The notes below the pieces were generated by a model, which saw only the letters and a program-made list of their open reading frames with translations, was not told where the DNA came from and did not search any database. Below are positions 43,471 to 54,556 of a stretch of DNA of 64,000 nucleotides, piece after piece (the first letter of the stretch is position 1; each line of letters begins with the position of its first letter). A program made the position numbers and the translations under genes. This stretch comes from Abelmoschus esculentus (taxonomy: Eukaryota; Streptophyta; Magnoliopsida; Malvales; Malvaceae): NCBI GenBank assembly GCA_035048815.1, contig JAUCBN010000032.1, positions 11,123,501-11,187,500 of the forward strand, read 5' to 3'.

Positions 43471-44307
43471 TATTATTCAAATATCAAAAAATCTGAAATC
43501 TGAAAATGAAAACATACTATAAATCAGAAACTGAATCAAGAACCTCTAAGTACCGTACCGAGCTTAGGACTGAGATCTGTAACAAGAAGCTGAGTAGGTC
43601 CCCAGACCACTCTAACACCATCACACCAACAAAAGTGGTATCTCGACCCGTAGGTGGAGCCACTAAACAAAAGTGATAAGTCACTAACTTCCCCGTACAC
43701 ATACAATCTACCAGATATCATGTTATATGCATATACAGAATTAGAATGCATGCCTTATAGTCTAACAGAAGGCAAGCATGACAGATATCAGAATCAGGAA
43801 TGATATGTCAAAATGATGCATGAGCATACGGTTTAATAGGAATCGAGAATACAGAATAACAAAGTTAACAGGATTGACGAGAGAGAACACACCTGTAGTA
43901 GAAGACTCAACGACGACTCTGACGTCTACTAGACTCGACTCTACCACTAGGCTGAGCAGGTGTAGAGTCTATAATTAACCGAATACGTTAGACATCATAC
44001 TATGCCACAATACTAAAAAGTTTACTAAACAAAATTAATTCGTTACTCACGTGAAGATCCCGAATGCGGATGAATCGGACCTCGTACAGGAAGAGGAGGA
44101 GGCAACTGCTCGGGGTTGGAATCCTCGTCACCTGAAGCAAACAGAAATTGATTCAGAAACTTTTATAGATAAATTTCTAGATAACTGATCAAACTTAAAA
44201 CCCCCAAAAACGACACTTTGGGTTCGAATTTCGAAAAACGTACAACATCATTGGATTCAGGACATCAAAAAAACATAAAGTGGGCCCGGGTCGAAAAAGC
44301 CAACTAC

Positions 44308-44405
44308 TGACATCAGCATTGGTCAATGCTGACGTTAGTAGTGACATCATCAGTCAACGCTGATGTCAGTAGCTGACGTCAGCAGTGACATCAACGATGA
44401 CGTCA
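44308..44405. promoter_or_regulatory. Cluster of TGACGTCA (bZIP/CRE-like) sites in the D 5' LTR
   Basis: Perfect TGACGTCA at 44374-44381 and 44398-44405, with TGACATCA, TGATGTCA or TGACGTTA variants at 44308, 44330, 44342, 44361 and 44386. Counterpart of 28801-28897. Confidence 0.65.
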
Positions 44406-45334
44406 ACCGGGTCGGTAATCAGGTCGGGCTCGGGTTCGGGTCGGACGGGTGGTCAGGTCGGGTCGCGGTTCGGGTCGAACGGGTTTGGGCCCGTTCTGCC
44501 TGGGTTTCTCTGGGCTGTTTGTTTCCCAGGAAAATTTGGGAATTTCCCATATTTTCCGGGAAAATCTGGAAATTCCAGATTTTCTGGGAAAATCTAGAAA
44601 ATTTCTAGAATTTTCCCCCTTGCCAAACAGTGTCAAAACGCGAATACAACCCCCATTTTGGCTCGGTTAGACTCTAAATTTGATCCGAAAATATCCTAAA
44701 CCAATCCTACACTCGATTCGGCCCAAACACGATTTTAATTGAATCAAAACAACTTCCCCCACTCTTTCATTCGATTAAAAATAGTACCCCAAACCCATGA
44801 ACACTTCAAACCAATACCAAATTAAATAACAAAACCCTCATCTCATATATAAATTAAACCGACTGAACGTAACCCAATAACATACTCAATAAACAACCGA
44901 AAAATACTAATCCAAGGATCAAAAGCTTACCCACTTACCACAGCCGAATGTAAAGCTTGAACGAAAAAGGAAGAAGACAACCCCAAAGAAAAATCGGTAG
45001 CAAAATAGAGGGACAGAAACGATTCAAATGGTTTGAAAACCAACCAGACAATGATTAAGATTTTAAATCTGAATTTTCAATGAGAATTTAATCCCCATTA
45101 ACTTAGAATCGGGAGAAATCAAAGAGGAAGAAACGTTATTTATGCAAAAGGGGATAATTACGGACAAGGGGTCTGAAGCTTTTGAATCTTCAGATTTTGA
45201 CCCTTCATATTGTAAAAGTTTTTAATTTGGTCACTAATTTTCAAAATATTTAATCCCTAAAAATTAGGGTCCGTTTAGGGATTTTGACTTTATTTTGGGG
45301 ATTTTGACTCTGAGTTTTGGGTTATTACACCTAC

Positions 45335-46217
45335 CCTAAGTTTGGGGGAGGTATTGTTCCTTATTTCATTTTCATTTTGCACGATAGCTTTAGTTGAAAA
45401 AAGATGTCATAACAAATCAATAGGTTTTAGGATAGGTTGATTGGATTAAAGTTGATAATGCCCGATGATGACATGTTTTTATAGGAAATGCTTGAATTGA
45501 ATATACATGACTTGGGATTTGGATAAAATTTTCTTTAGGACTTGTTGTTTGCGTTTATTTTATTGCAACATGAGTGTATATTTTCCATGCTTATGAAAGT
45601 TAAATTTTTTTATATAATGAAGCTTGAATAACCTAACATGTTTGACTAAAATGTTGATATAAAAATCACATTAGTTTAATCAATGAAATTATGAATAAAT
45701 GCTTTGGTATAACTGTAGAGGATACTCTGGTATGTCATGGCATAGCCATGTGCATATGAGTTAATGTAAGAGGCACAGGGTGACATTCAACTTTTACCTT
45801 GTCATGACATTGTTTGGATACTACGTTTCTATAAATGACAGCTATGGCAAGAGTAAAACGTAGTGTGACAAGCTAGCTGCCCTCGTAGCAGTTCTAAAAG
45901 AATTATATATATCAGTGGAGTATTGAAGTTGTTCTTAAATGAGTAACCATGCTATAGTAGGTTAGTGGACTTTCTTTAGAATTTTTCTAACTCAACTAAG
46001 CATATATTGGATATACTCACGCACACACATTTGCAACTGATCTTGTCCTAGTGTAGTATTCTTGAAATCTCCACAAGTCCTACATATTTATGCCATGATA
46101 TTTCTTAGGGCTGAAACTCTAACCATTTGCTTATCTTGATCCTGAACATTGTCATGACATTTTTCTTTGCTAGTTTCTAGCCATTGCTTGAGGACAAGCA
46201 ATAGCTTAAGTGTGGGT
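45335..46217 (+). other. Athila B tail between the pol region and the 3' LTR
   Basis: The part of B right of the D target duplication. It opens with the G-rich string CTAAGTTTGGGGGAGG (45335-45350), an internal polypurine-like tract, and ends with GCTTGAGGACAAGCAATAGCTTAAGTGTGGGT (46188-46217), the likely true polypurine tract. No frame is seen. TGTCATGACA and close variants occur at 45405, 45733, 45800, 46091 and 46150. Confidence 0.65.
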
Positions 46218-47929
46218 TGTGATAACTTTGCAAAAAGGCTATATTTATAGCCTCTTTCACTTAAGCTATTGATTGTCTTTAAGTGCATATAGGATCATTT
46301 AGATGTATTTAGGATCATAACATTGCATTTGGTGATTATTTATGCCTTGGCATATATGGTGCGGTAATAGGTGTTATTTTACGGGGAAGGTTGTGATGTT
46401 GGTTGATGATGTGCAAGTAAATCGAAGTAGGGGGCAATGGAGATTTATCATGACATTTGCAGAAGAACGGAAAAGGAAAATGTCATGACAAAATTGGAGA
46501 CATCCAATGCTATAGAAGAAGATAAGAAGATATTTTATGGAGAATTGCTAGTTGGTGCAGTACGTGAGACTGGTTGATAACCACCTTGGAGGGGATCACT
46601 GTCACCTGGCAGAATTTCATTTCACTTTAATGAGGGTATAAAAGGAATTTTCCTAAAACCTAGGATATCCCCCCCCACTATAAATAAAAAAAGGTGACCT
46701 TAGAGAAGGAGGAGAGACCTTTGGAGTGGAATTTGAGGAGCAAAAGTGAGCTAGAGGCGGCGGAAAATCTACTACCTTTCCTTCTCCTCACCGGTTTTTC
46801 AAGGGTTCCTCCATTGTTGAGCTCAAAGGGAGTGACGTGCTAGGAAGCCGAGTGGGGTTAGCATGCTAAAAGTATCTCCATGGTGGTCGAAGAGCCAACA
46901 ACAACACACACCAAGGGTGTCTTTCAACCCCTTTGCTGCTTTATTTCATTTCTTGAAGGTTAATTAAGTTATAAAATGAATATTAAAACATGTAACTTGT
47001 GTTTTTGATATTGATATGATGGTTATGCCTTGTACCCTTAGACTTTAGGTTGGTTATGGTATAGAGTGGTATAGAGATCCTCAGTGAATCATCTTGTGTG
47101 GTTGAGTCTTTGTTTGGAGGGATCTGAATACTTAGGGAGTGAGTATTACAACACAATGAAGGTCATCTGATGTGAGATTCTAGGTGATGTATTAAAGGTC
47201 ATCCGATGTTATATTTTGGGTGATGACTTTGCTCGAAGTGAGATTCTGAGCCTCACTCGATGTGAGATTCTGAGTAAAGACTCGATGTGAGATTATGAGT
47301 ATATTAGATCGATGAGAGATTCCAAGCATTTCGAGTCGGGAGAGTCTCCCAGTGTCGAGTTGGCATTGAGCCTTACTTTTGAATCGGTTATTTTATTCTT
47401 TGGTTGTATTTTTCATATCATGTGTTTAGGCGGTTATGGTAGAGCCAATGTTTCATACTATGTCATCATATTTCATCTAGTATGTGTATAGTTATGATTC
47501 ACTTGAAGCACAATCGATAGGTTGTGTACCCACTAAGCTTTAGTAGCTTAGTGTTTTGGAATGTGTTTTCAAGCGTATGTAAGTAGATGGGCGGACGGAC
47601 GTTGCAGATCACCATCATCGTGGGATTTCAGCATTGACAGATTGGTAGAGTACAATTGCTAGATTAGTGGGATATGTATTCGTAGGACCATTTATTGTAA
47701 TTATAACTCTATTTTATTTAAGTTATCAAGGTCAATTGTTTTGTCAAACTTGTATTTGGAGCTCTTATACTATTTTGGATTTGTTAAAGTACTTTCGATA
47801 TCTAATATCGTTTTATTTATATATCCTATTTGATGGTATATTTTTGATCTTGGCTTGGAAATGTGAAAAATTTTATAGGAAGGATTAAACTTGTGACCCA
47901 AATATGGTACCCAGGTTCGGGGTGTTACA
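46218..47929 (+). repeat. Candidate 3' LTR of Athila B
   Basis: Starts TGTGATAAC right after a polypurine-like tract and ends GGGGTGTTACA before AT-rich unique sequence. TATA-like boxes occur at 46638-46644 (TATAAAA) and 46679-46686 (TATAAATA). TGTCATGACA-like decamers at 46446 and 46481 tie the first 600 bp to B. The right half (from about 46790), with repeated GATGTGAGATTCTGAG strings and a GGGTGTTACA end, looks more like a chromovirus LTR, so this may be a mosaic of two LTR fragments. The second LTR is not in the window for comparison. Confidence 0.5.
47160..47330 (+). repeat. Imperfect GATGTGAGATTCTGAG tandem repeats
   Basis: Five or so degenerate copies of TCGATGTGAGATTCTGAGT spaced 25-70 bp apart inside the candidate LTR. 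Confidence 0.6.
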
Positions 47930-49809
47930 TTGATGAATTTAAAATATTTATAAATATAATTAGGTTTAAAAAATTAAAATTAGGTATAAACTTAGAGGAT
48001 TAATTTAGGGGTTAATATTTAAATATAGTATTATATATTTAATTTAATTTATTTATTATTTTATTTAGTTTTAGTGTACTTAATTTTAATTATAATTTTA
48101 AATTAATACTTCATTAAAAATTAGAATTTGTAAATTTAAATTAATATTTGATTTAGTATGTAAAATATTGTAATTATAATAAAAATATTTTTTAATTATA
48201 TTATATTTAATTAAAATGTTCATGTCATGTACATTTACATATTTACGTTGATATCAAAATTTATGAATAATTATATTTTATCAAATTTTATTATATATTA
48301 TAATAATATATTTAAATTAAATTGATTTATTAAATTTAGGATTTAATTAAACTAAATTAACATCTAAAAGGCATAAACTACGAACATAATTCGAAGAATT
48401 CAAAAATTAAATATAAATTTTTATTAAATTAATTTAAATTACAACTTAGTTGAATTAAACCAATATAATTGATAAAAAAGATAGTTAATAAAAAAGGGAA
48501 AAAAACAAAATATTGAAAAAAATAAACCACCCATTTTTAAGTTTTGAATTAAGTTACTTTTAGTATAAAGTTTTGGAAGGATATAAGTTATCCAAAATTT
48601 TAGAGAAAATTACAATAAACTTTGATTTGATTGTTATATAAAAAAAGACAAAATTATTATTATTATTATTTAAGTATATATTTAAGTATTAATTAAAGTA
48701 TATATTATTATTATATATTATATAATAAAATATATATTAGAGGAATTTTAATATATTAAAATATATATTATATTTAAGTATCGAATTTTGTTCAATATTT
48801 TAGATATAACTCATTTTATGATCTTTTACTTATTTCTAGTCTTTACAACTTTATTTTTATTCTAAATTGATCATTATTTATTTTTTAATTTAGTCTAATA
48901 TTTTTAATAAGATAATATTTTTTATTAATATTTTTTAATTTTAAACTTAAATTTATTCCTTATTCATTTCTAATTTTTATAATTTACTCTAATTATTGTT
49001 CTTTCTAGTTCCTAAAAATTTAATTTTAGTTGAAATTGAACCTATTCTTTTTTTTGATAATTTAATCCAATGTTTATTATTTTAAATTTATAATTTTATT
49101 AATCGTAGTCTTTAAAACTTTATTCTTGTTCCAAACTAACCCCTATTCGTTTTTTTAATTTAGTTTATTATTTTTAATGTTATTATATTTTTATTTATCT
49201 CTGAAGACCGAAATTTACCTTTATTAATTTCTATTTTTATAATTTAGTCTAATTTTTAAATATATATATATATAATAAAAATTATATAATAAATATATCT
49301 GCTTATTTAACTTAAATTCTTCTAACTTCATTCTGCTTAATTCGGCTAATCTGTTGATCTTAGCAGCACAAACGAATAAAGTGCAGTCAGACCGAAAGAA
49401 CAGACACTGACCGTGAAAACACAGTTCCTTTTGAGAGTTGAGCTTCATATGCACTCAGCCGTGGTGCATGGGGAAGATAAATTCATTTCATATGTTTTTA
49501 ATAGAATAATATATTATACTCTGTAAATAAACCATGATACAAATAGATTAAAAAAGGAATTTGGAAAGTCGAAGCAAAGGCACGTGCAGACACGTTTGGT
49601 AAGTCCCCCCTACCTTCTGCTCAGTCATGACATCGCATGTTATCACCCTGACAACTTCTCCTTCGGTTCTTCTGACCAAACACTCATTGACTTTACTACC
49701 CCGGATATTTTATTTACCCATATATACCACCGTTAATCTATATTTTAGATTTATTTCGATAATGGTACGATAACACAGTTAGAGTGATTTTTAAGATTTT
49801 AATAGTTTT

Positions 49810-50500
49810 AGGTCAAATTTAAAAAAAATTCTTTAATAATAAATATTAAAAATATTTTTTAATAAAAGTATAATAAAATTAAATTAAGTATATACTCACT
49901 AATAAATATTAAAAAAATTAAGTATCTAATAATAAATATTGATAAAAAAATTAATTATTAACAATAAATATAAAAAAAATAAATTTTAAGAATAAACCTC
50001 TAATAACAAATATTAAAAAACTATGGTACTATTAATAATTATTAAAAAAATAAACCTCTTGTATAAGTATTAAAAAATAGACTATAATAATAAATATATC
50101 AAAAATAAATTTTAAAATTAAACTCTAAATAATAAGTATTAAAAAAATCATGACTCTAATAACAAATAAAGAAAATAAATAAATTTTAATAGTATATATT
50201 AATAAATATTTAAAAAATATTATTTTAAAATAGACCATTAATAATAATAAATTTAGTAAAAGACAAACCCCAAACAATAAACATTACAAAATATTAGGGT
50301 TTATAAATCATAATAAAAATATAAAAAAATAAAATCTAAAAGTAAACCTAAAACAAATATTAAAAAAATTAAAATCATAATAATAAATATTAAAAAATAA
50401 ACTAAGATAATAATAAATATTAAAAATAATTAATTTATAACAATAAATATTAAAAATTAAATTTTAATAATAAATATAAAAGATAAAATTAAATATATTT
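49810..50500. repeat. Degenerate AT-rich minisatellite
   Basis: Many imperfect units of the type AATAATAAATATTAAAAAA(T)AA(A)CTCT, each about 25-35 bp, cover nearly 700 bp. No frame. Such sequence is easily unwound and could act as a matrix attachment region, but this is only inference. Confidence 0.6.
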
Positions 50501-51342
50501 AATAAAAATTAAAATTTAAGACCTTGAATAAAGATAGATCCTAGACTGTGGCTCTTATGGTCTACCCCAGATCTGGCACTGAACACAGTTGACGAATATA
50601 GACGTAGACGTCACATTAAGTGCCTGTAGTTTAATACTTAAAAATGTTTAAACCTATTTTATTTTGTTGGAGAAACTTAAAAAAATAAAACCAAATATTC
50701 TTCAAAGGATTTGAACCTAGGTCTTTGGATAAACAAGCAAAGTGATTATTCATTAAGCAAACTAAATAATTTAAATATTAATATAATTTAATCAATTTAG
50801 ATTCAAATTTATAGCATACGATAAATGGGTCAATTAACAGAAATATAAATGAAAATATAATTTTTAATATACTGATTTTATAAAATTATTTTATATTTTA
50901 GTAATGTTTTTACGTTAAAATAAATATCAGATTTAAAAGAATTCGATTATGAAAGAATTCGATTATGAAGGATGATTTAAAAAAAAATAAACAAAGAACA
51001 ACGAGTAAACAGTGAACACAGTTCAGTAAGCATAGTGCAGTAGTAGAGTACAATGACCAATAATTTTAACTGTGTAAAGTCGAATTATTTTTTTTATTTA
51101 TTTTTTTCCTGAAGTTACTGTAGTCAAATTTTTTTGATTTCAGCTTTTATTTTACTGTAAAAATATCACTAATGTAAGAAATAATTTTGAGAAAATATGT
51201 GAAAAATATATATTTTTTGTCTATATTTTTTTTCAATTGGCCGATAAATGGAGTTTAATTTTATAAATTCAGATTTGAGTTATGGGGGTAAAGCGGTAAT
51301 TCCGAGCATCATACAACTCAAAAACAAGACAGAAATTAAGAG

Positions 51343-51349
51343 TATATAG
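51343..51349 (+). promoter_or_regulatory. TATA-like box of the DUF1645-type gene
   Basis: TATATAG, 178 bp upstream of the start codon, in the string AGAGTATATAGAAAACAGAG. It would place the transcription start near 51375, giving a 5' leader of about 150 nt with CT-rich sequence, a common plant arrangement. Confidence 0.45.
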
Positions 51350-51520
51350 AAAACAGAGCCTCCAACCTCCAACTTCTATTATTAAAGAGCAACCTGCGAA
51401 AACTGCGCCTTCCTCCTCCTCCTCCGCGCACTGTCTCCTCCATTATTACGTGCCCCGCAAGCTACTCCACCACCGTCCCTCACATCTAAATCTGATCTAA
51501 GCTTCTTTCCTTTTCTTGAA

Positions 51521-52660
51521 ATGGATTTAACTCAAAATCTCAACAATAATCATAGCACTCAAACTCAAACTGCTACTCACCTATCTTCTTCATATAATGA
51601 TGGCAACCACACCGAAACACCGCGTTGCAGTGAAGATTTTGATTCAACCTGCTCCACTCCCTACGTCAGTGCACCGTCGAGCCCAGGCCGTGGTCCCACT
51701 TCGGGATACATTTTCAGTGCGCCGACTAGTCCCATGCATTTCATTCTGTCTTCTGCTTCTTCAACAGAGTGTCATCTTTTCCCAGACTCCTCGTTAATGT
51801 CGGCGAAATCGGATGCGTCGTCTTTCGAGTTCTCGTCTCGATTCTCCGGTGTTGGTTCTGTGACCGTTGGATCCATGAGTTCGGCTGACGAGTTGTTCTT
51901 GAACGGCCAGATCAGGCCCATGAAGCTCTCGTCTTACTTGCAAAGACCTCAGAATCTAGCTCCTTTATTAGATCTTGACGTTGAGGAAGACGACGACGGT
52001 TCAAACAAGCTAAAGGCTTCACGAGGAAGGGATCTGAAGCTTCGAAGCAGATCGATTCATAGAAAGGCGAGATCTTTATCACCGCTTAGAAACCCAGAGT
52101 TCCAATGGGAAGAAGAAGAAGAAGAGTGTAGCAGAGGAGAACGGGAAGAAGCCAGTAAACTCATCTTGGAAGAAACCGATGTCTCAAAGGAAACGACACC
52201 GTCTTCCTCTGCATCTTCATCGAGATCTTCATCTTCAGGCAGAAACTCCAAAAAATGGATATTCCTGAAAGATCTTCTGTATAGAAGCAAAAGTGAAGGG
52301 AGAGCGAATGGGAAGGAAAAGTTTTGGACTTCCATTTCCTTTACATCATCAAAAGAGAAAAAGATTCAAATGGAACAGGAAAAGCCTCCACCTTGGAAAC
52401 GTAAGCAGAAGGAAAACAAACAAAGCACCGGCGAGAAAGTGAGTTCCGGGAAACCATCAAACGCGGTATCAAAACGCCGAGTCCCGCCGTCACCGCACGA
52501 GTTGCACTACACCACAAACCGAGCTCAAGCCGAGGAAATGAAGAAGAGGACTTACTTACCTTACAGGCAAGGATTATTTGGCTGCTTAAGCTTCAGTTCC
52601 AAAAGCTACGGTGCACTTAACGGTCTCGCCAGAACCATGAATCCAGTGCCGTCGAGGTAG
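51521..52660 (+). CDS. DUF1645 family protein (379 aa, intronless)
   Basis: This is the only apparently intact host gene in the window. The frame runs uninterrupted from ATG to TAG. It is Ser-rich and basic, with no signal peptide or membrane segment. Conserved parts in order: CSTPYVSAPSSPGRG (residues about 44-58), SGYIFSAPTSPMHFIL (about 61-76), an acidic patch (DLDVEEDDD), a basic stretch RGRDLKLRSRSIHRKARSLS (about 168-187), an acidic run (QWEEEEEEC), a poly-Ser segment, KKWIFLKDLLYRSKSEGR (about 243-260), KEKFWTSISFT, and the C-terminus GLFGCLSFSSKSYGALNGLA followed by RTMNPVPSR. These match plant DUF1645 proteins; a rice member (SGL) has been linked to grain length and stress tolerance, but the biochemical role is unknown. 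Nuclear location is plausible from the basic patches. Transposon nests lie about 3.6 kb upstream and 1.6 kb downstream. Confidence 0.88.
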   Translation: MDLTQNLNNNHSTQTQTATHLSSSYNDGNHTETPRCSEDFDSTCSTPYVSAPSSPGRGPTSGYIFSAPTSPMHFILSSASSTECHLFPDSSLMSAKSDASSFEFSSRFSGVGSVTVGSMSSADELFLNGQIRPMKLSSYLQRPQNLAPLLDLDVEEDDDGSNKLKASRGRDLKLRSRSIHRKARSLSPLRNPEFQWEEEEEECSRGEREEASKLILEETDVSKETTPSSSASSSRSSSSGRNSKKWIFLKDLLYRSKSEGRANGKEKFWTSISFTSSKEKKIQMEQEKPPPWKRKQKENKQSTGEKVSSGKPSNAVSKRRVPPSPHELHYTTNRAQAEEMKKRTYLPYRQGLFGCLSFSSKSYGALNGLARTMNPVPSR

Positions 52661-54275
52661 TTAACGGTGGCCGGAACGGATTCCAAGAAAATAAAACATG
52701 GTCTTTTATGTATAGTTAAACCTTGTTTCAGTTGTGATTAGGGTTTTTTTAAGGTTAATCATTGTTGTAATAGTATAAACTTTTTTATTTAGTAGGTTTT
52801 CCCTGTGGTAAAATAATTTATTTTGCAGTATGGACTTATCTGGGTTTGTTTTTATGAAACCATGGGAGTCGAGTAGTACGATAAAGACGGGGATTATCTG
52901 GGACGGTGCCTTATTTTAATTTTGTTTCAGTGTCGAGAAAATTAGGAGCTGCCCACGTGTTAGTTGAGCTGTAAGCATTTGTCATTGTATTGAAAGTGAA
53001 CTTGGATTAGACCCACGGCTTTATATATATATATCGTAAATAATTTTAATATTTTAGAAAATAAGTGTCTTGGGATTTACTTTAGAATTTATAATAAAAA
53101 TTAAGGTGCGGAAAAAAATCGTCTTTTATAAGTGATGATTTAAATGAGGTGATGAGTTTTTAATTAAAGATCTTAAAATATATCATTAAATACTTTATTT
53201 ACCAAAAATTTATTTAGAATTACAGATATTCTCTAAAAAGGACTAAACCCACGTAGTGTTTTAGTTTGAAAAAAATTAGTAGATGAATTAATTTTTAGGT
53301 TATCAAAATAAATAAATAAATCCCCGATACACAAAAATTTTAAATCCCTGATACACAAAAAATTTTAAATTTTTGCCAACAAGTCTTCGTAGTACATTAT
53401 TGTCGTCGTCAGAGATCATCGTTTAATTTTTTAATCCATAATCATCCATAAAAACATCGTTCAAATGAATTATTTGAGTTTATCGTTTATCGTCCGATTA
53501 ACACGTCTTTCATTGATTAACGACGATGTGTGCAGGGATAAAACTATAGGGGGTGGGAGGGACAATCACTTTACATCCCCGAAGATTTTTTTTTTTTTTT
53601 TACTTTTGTTACCCTATTTAAATTCTTTTAAAAATGTTTTTAATGAATTTGCTCCCTCAATCCCAAATCTTGGCTCCCAATGATGGTAGTGGTAGTATCC
53701 AACAATAGTGAAGGCATCGAGTTCAACAAGATAAGATGTGAACTGTCGTACAACTCTTAAAAATATCAAATATACAAGCTATATAAAGTCATATATATAG
53801 TATAAAAACCTAACTTAGCCCGAAAATCTTACTAATATCGTTGATCTCTTATTCACACTATATTGACTCGATCCAAAAAAACTGACCCAATATTAAACGA
53901 ATCAAAATTTAACTAATCTAACATGATATTCCATATGAAATTACTATAGACCCAAATTAAAAATAAACTTGACTCAAATTTAAACAAAACATAACCAGAT
54001 TCAAAATGATACAAACTAAATAACTCGTTTATCGTCTCTAATCAAACTCACCATTTTCTCTTTAATATTATATATCACCTGCCTCTCAAGTGAACTTAAG
54101 TTAGATACACAATCTCAGTTTGACATAATCGTCCTCATTGAGTATTCCATCCATGAAATTCTTTGATCTCGAGTACCTTTTATGTAAGACAATATCTCTA
54201 TAAAAATTTTAAATGATTCTAGATTCTTTTTCAACTTAGCAATAAAATGAGGTCAAAAATTTGAACAAAACATCT
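52661..54275. other. 3' flank of the DUF1645-type gene, AT-rich intergenic
   Basis: Contains the 3' untranslated region, a TA microsatellite (about 53022-53035) and a T16 run (53586-53601). A 72-codon frame at 53465-53683 shows no known features. Nothing else is recognised before the copia LTR. Confidence 0.5.
52690..52695 (+). terminator. Poly(A) signal of the DUF1645-type gene
   Basis: AATAAA 30 bp after the stop codon, followed by T-rich sequence with TTGTAATAGT near 52764-52773, a usual plant cleavage environment. Confidence 0.5.
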
Positions 54276-54427
54276 TGTTAAAATGAGTCAATTAGTTAGT
54301 TTACTTTTGGTTATTTGGTTAGCGAAGTTAGTTTTACCAAGTCTTTCCTTGTATATAAACATAGCATACGAGAGAGTTTAATATACATGAGAAGATGAAG
54401 AATTCTTTTGTATACTCAATTTTAACA
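54276..54427 (+). repeat. 5' LTR of copia G
   Basis: TGTTAAAATGAGTC to CAATTTTAACA, with 8-bp inverted ends TGTTAAAA/TTTTAACA. A TATA-like TATATAAAC lies at about 54352-54360. The LTR is unusually short, as in some copia lineages. Confidence 0.72.
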
Positions 54428-54441
54428 TGGTATGCAGAGCC
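54428..54441 (+). other. Altered primer-binding site of copia G
   Basis: TGGTATGCAGAGCC, i.e. the initiator-Met site TGGTATCAGAGCC with an extra G inserted in the middle. It directly follows the LTR. Confidence 0.75.
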
Positions 54442-54556
54442 AAATAAGTGCTGATTTTCTTCTCATGTATTTAGGTTTATCAACACCAATTTTCTTTCCT
54501 CGTTTTCCCCCTAAATCTCCAACAGTTAGGGTTTGCATTTGTTTTCTTCTCCAATC

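Larger units (their letters stand above)
27613..45329 (-). mobile_element. Tekay-type chromovirus D on the minus strand, split by copia E
   Basis: Flanked by the target duplication CCTAC (27608-27612 and 45330-45334). On the minus strand the order is 5' LTR (43031-45329), primer-binding site, gag, protease, RT, RNase H, integrase with a chromodomain-like tail, polypurine tract and 3' LTR (27613-29783). It differs in LTR and protein sequence from T1 but belongs to the same clade. Copia E interrupts the integrase zinc-finger region at 31091-39396. Few stops are present outside that insertion, so D decayed less than A or B. D sits in Athila B in the opposite orientation. Confidence 0.92.
43031..45329 (-). 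repeat. 5' LTR of D with an internal tandem duplication
   Basis: 2299 bp. Plus-strand left end GGTAACCCC (TGTAACCCC in the other LTR, so the terminal base changed), right end TTATTACA. A segment of about 200 bp beginning AAGTTAGGGCTTACAAA occurs twice in tandem (43066-43266 and 43267-43470), once in the 3' LTR. About 125 bp present in the 3' LTR are missing near 43593. The TGACGTCA cluster lies at 44308-44405. Confidence 0.92.
6302..47929 (+). mobile_element. Athila-type element B, outer host of the left nest, split into pieces
   Basis: Pieces of one old Athila element read in order on the plus strand: 6303-6539 (RT end and RNase H start), 12903-14423 (RNase H and integrase), 26209-27612 (end of pol and downstream region), 45330-46217 (tail with polypurine tracts) and 46218-47929 (candidate 3' LTR). 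The protein frame continues exactly across the CACTA insertion (NYT to LPQKK) and across T1 (DDGKIF to KVNG). The join at 27612/45330 restores a typical Athila string (ATTGAGGAAAATGCCTACCC then TAAGTTTGGGGG). The decamer TGTCATGACA or close variants occurs in several of these pieces, which independently supports a single origin. The gag-RT half should lie left of the window, beyond element A. Confidence 0.8.
47930..51520. other. AT-rich intergenic DNA upstream of the DUF1645-type gene
   Basis: No gene is seen. The first 1.4 kb and the stretch 49740-50500 are very AT-rich with microsatellites (TTA near 48655-48668, TA near 49262-49274). More balanced islands lie at 49330-49480, 49560-49700 (with a CACGTG box at 49581-49586) and 50520-50640, and could hold distal regulatory sequence. 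The 5' untranslated region of the gene occupies the last part (CT-rich, CTCCTCCTCCTCCGC at 51413-51427). Confidence 0.6.

Noticed and set aside
47667..47888. 73-codon frame with hydrophobic segments
   Set aside because: Lies within the candidate LTR near its end; hydrophobicity follows T-rich codons.
53465..53683. 72-codon frame downstream of the DUF1645-type gene
   Set aside because: AT-rich, contains a T16 run, has no similarity or start context; most likely chance.
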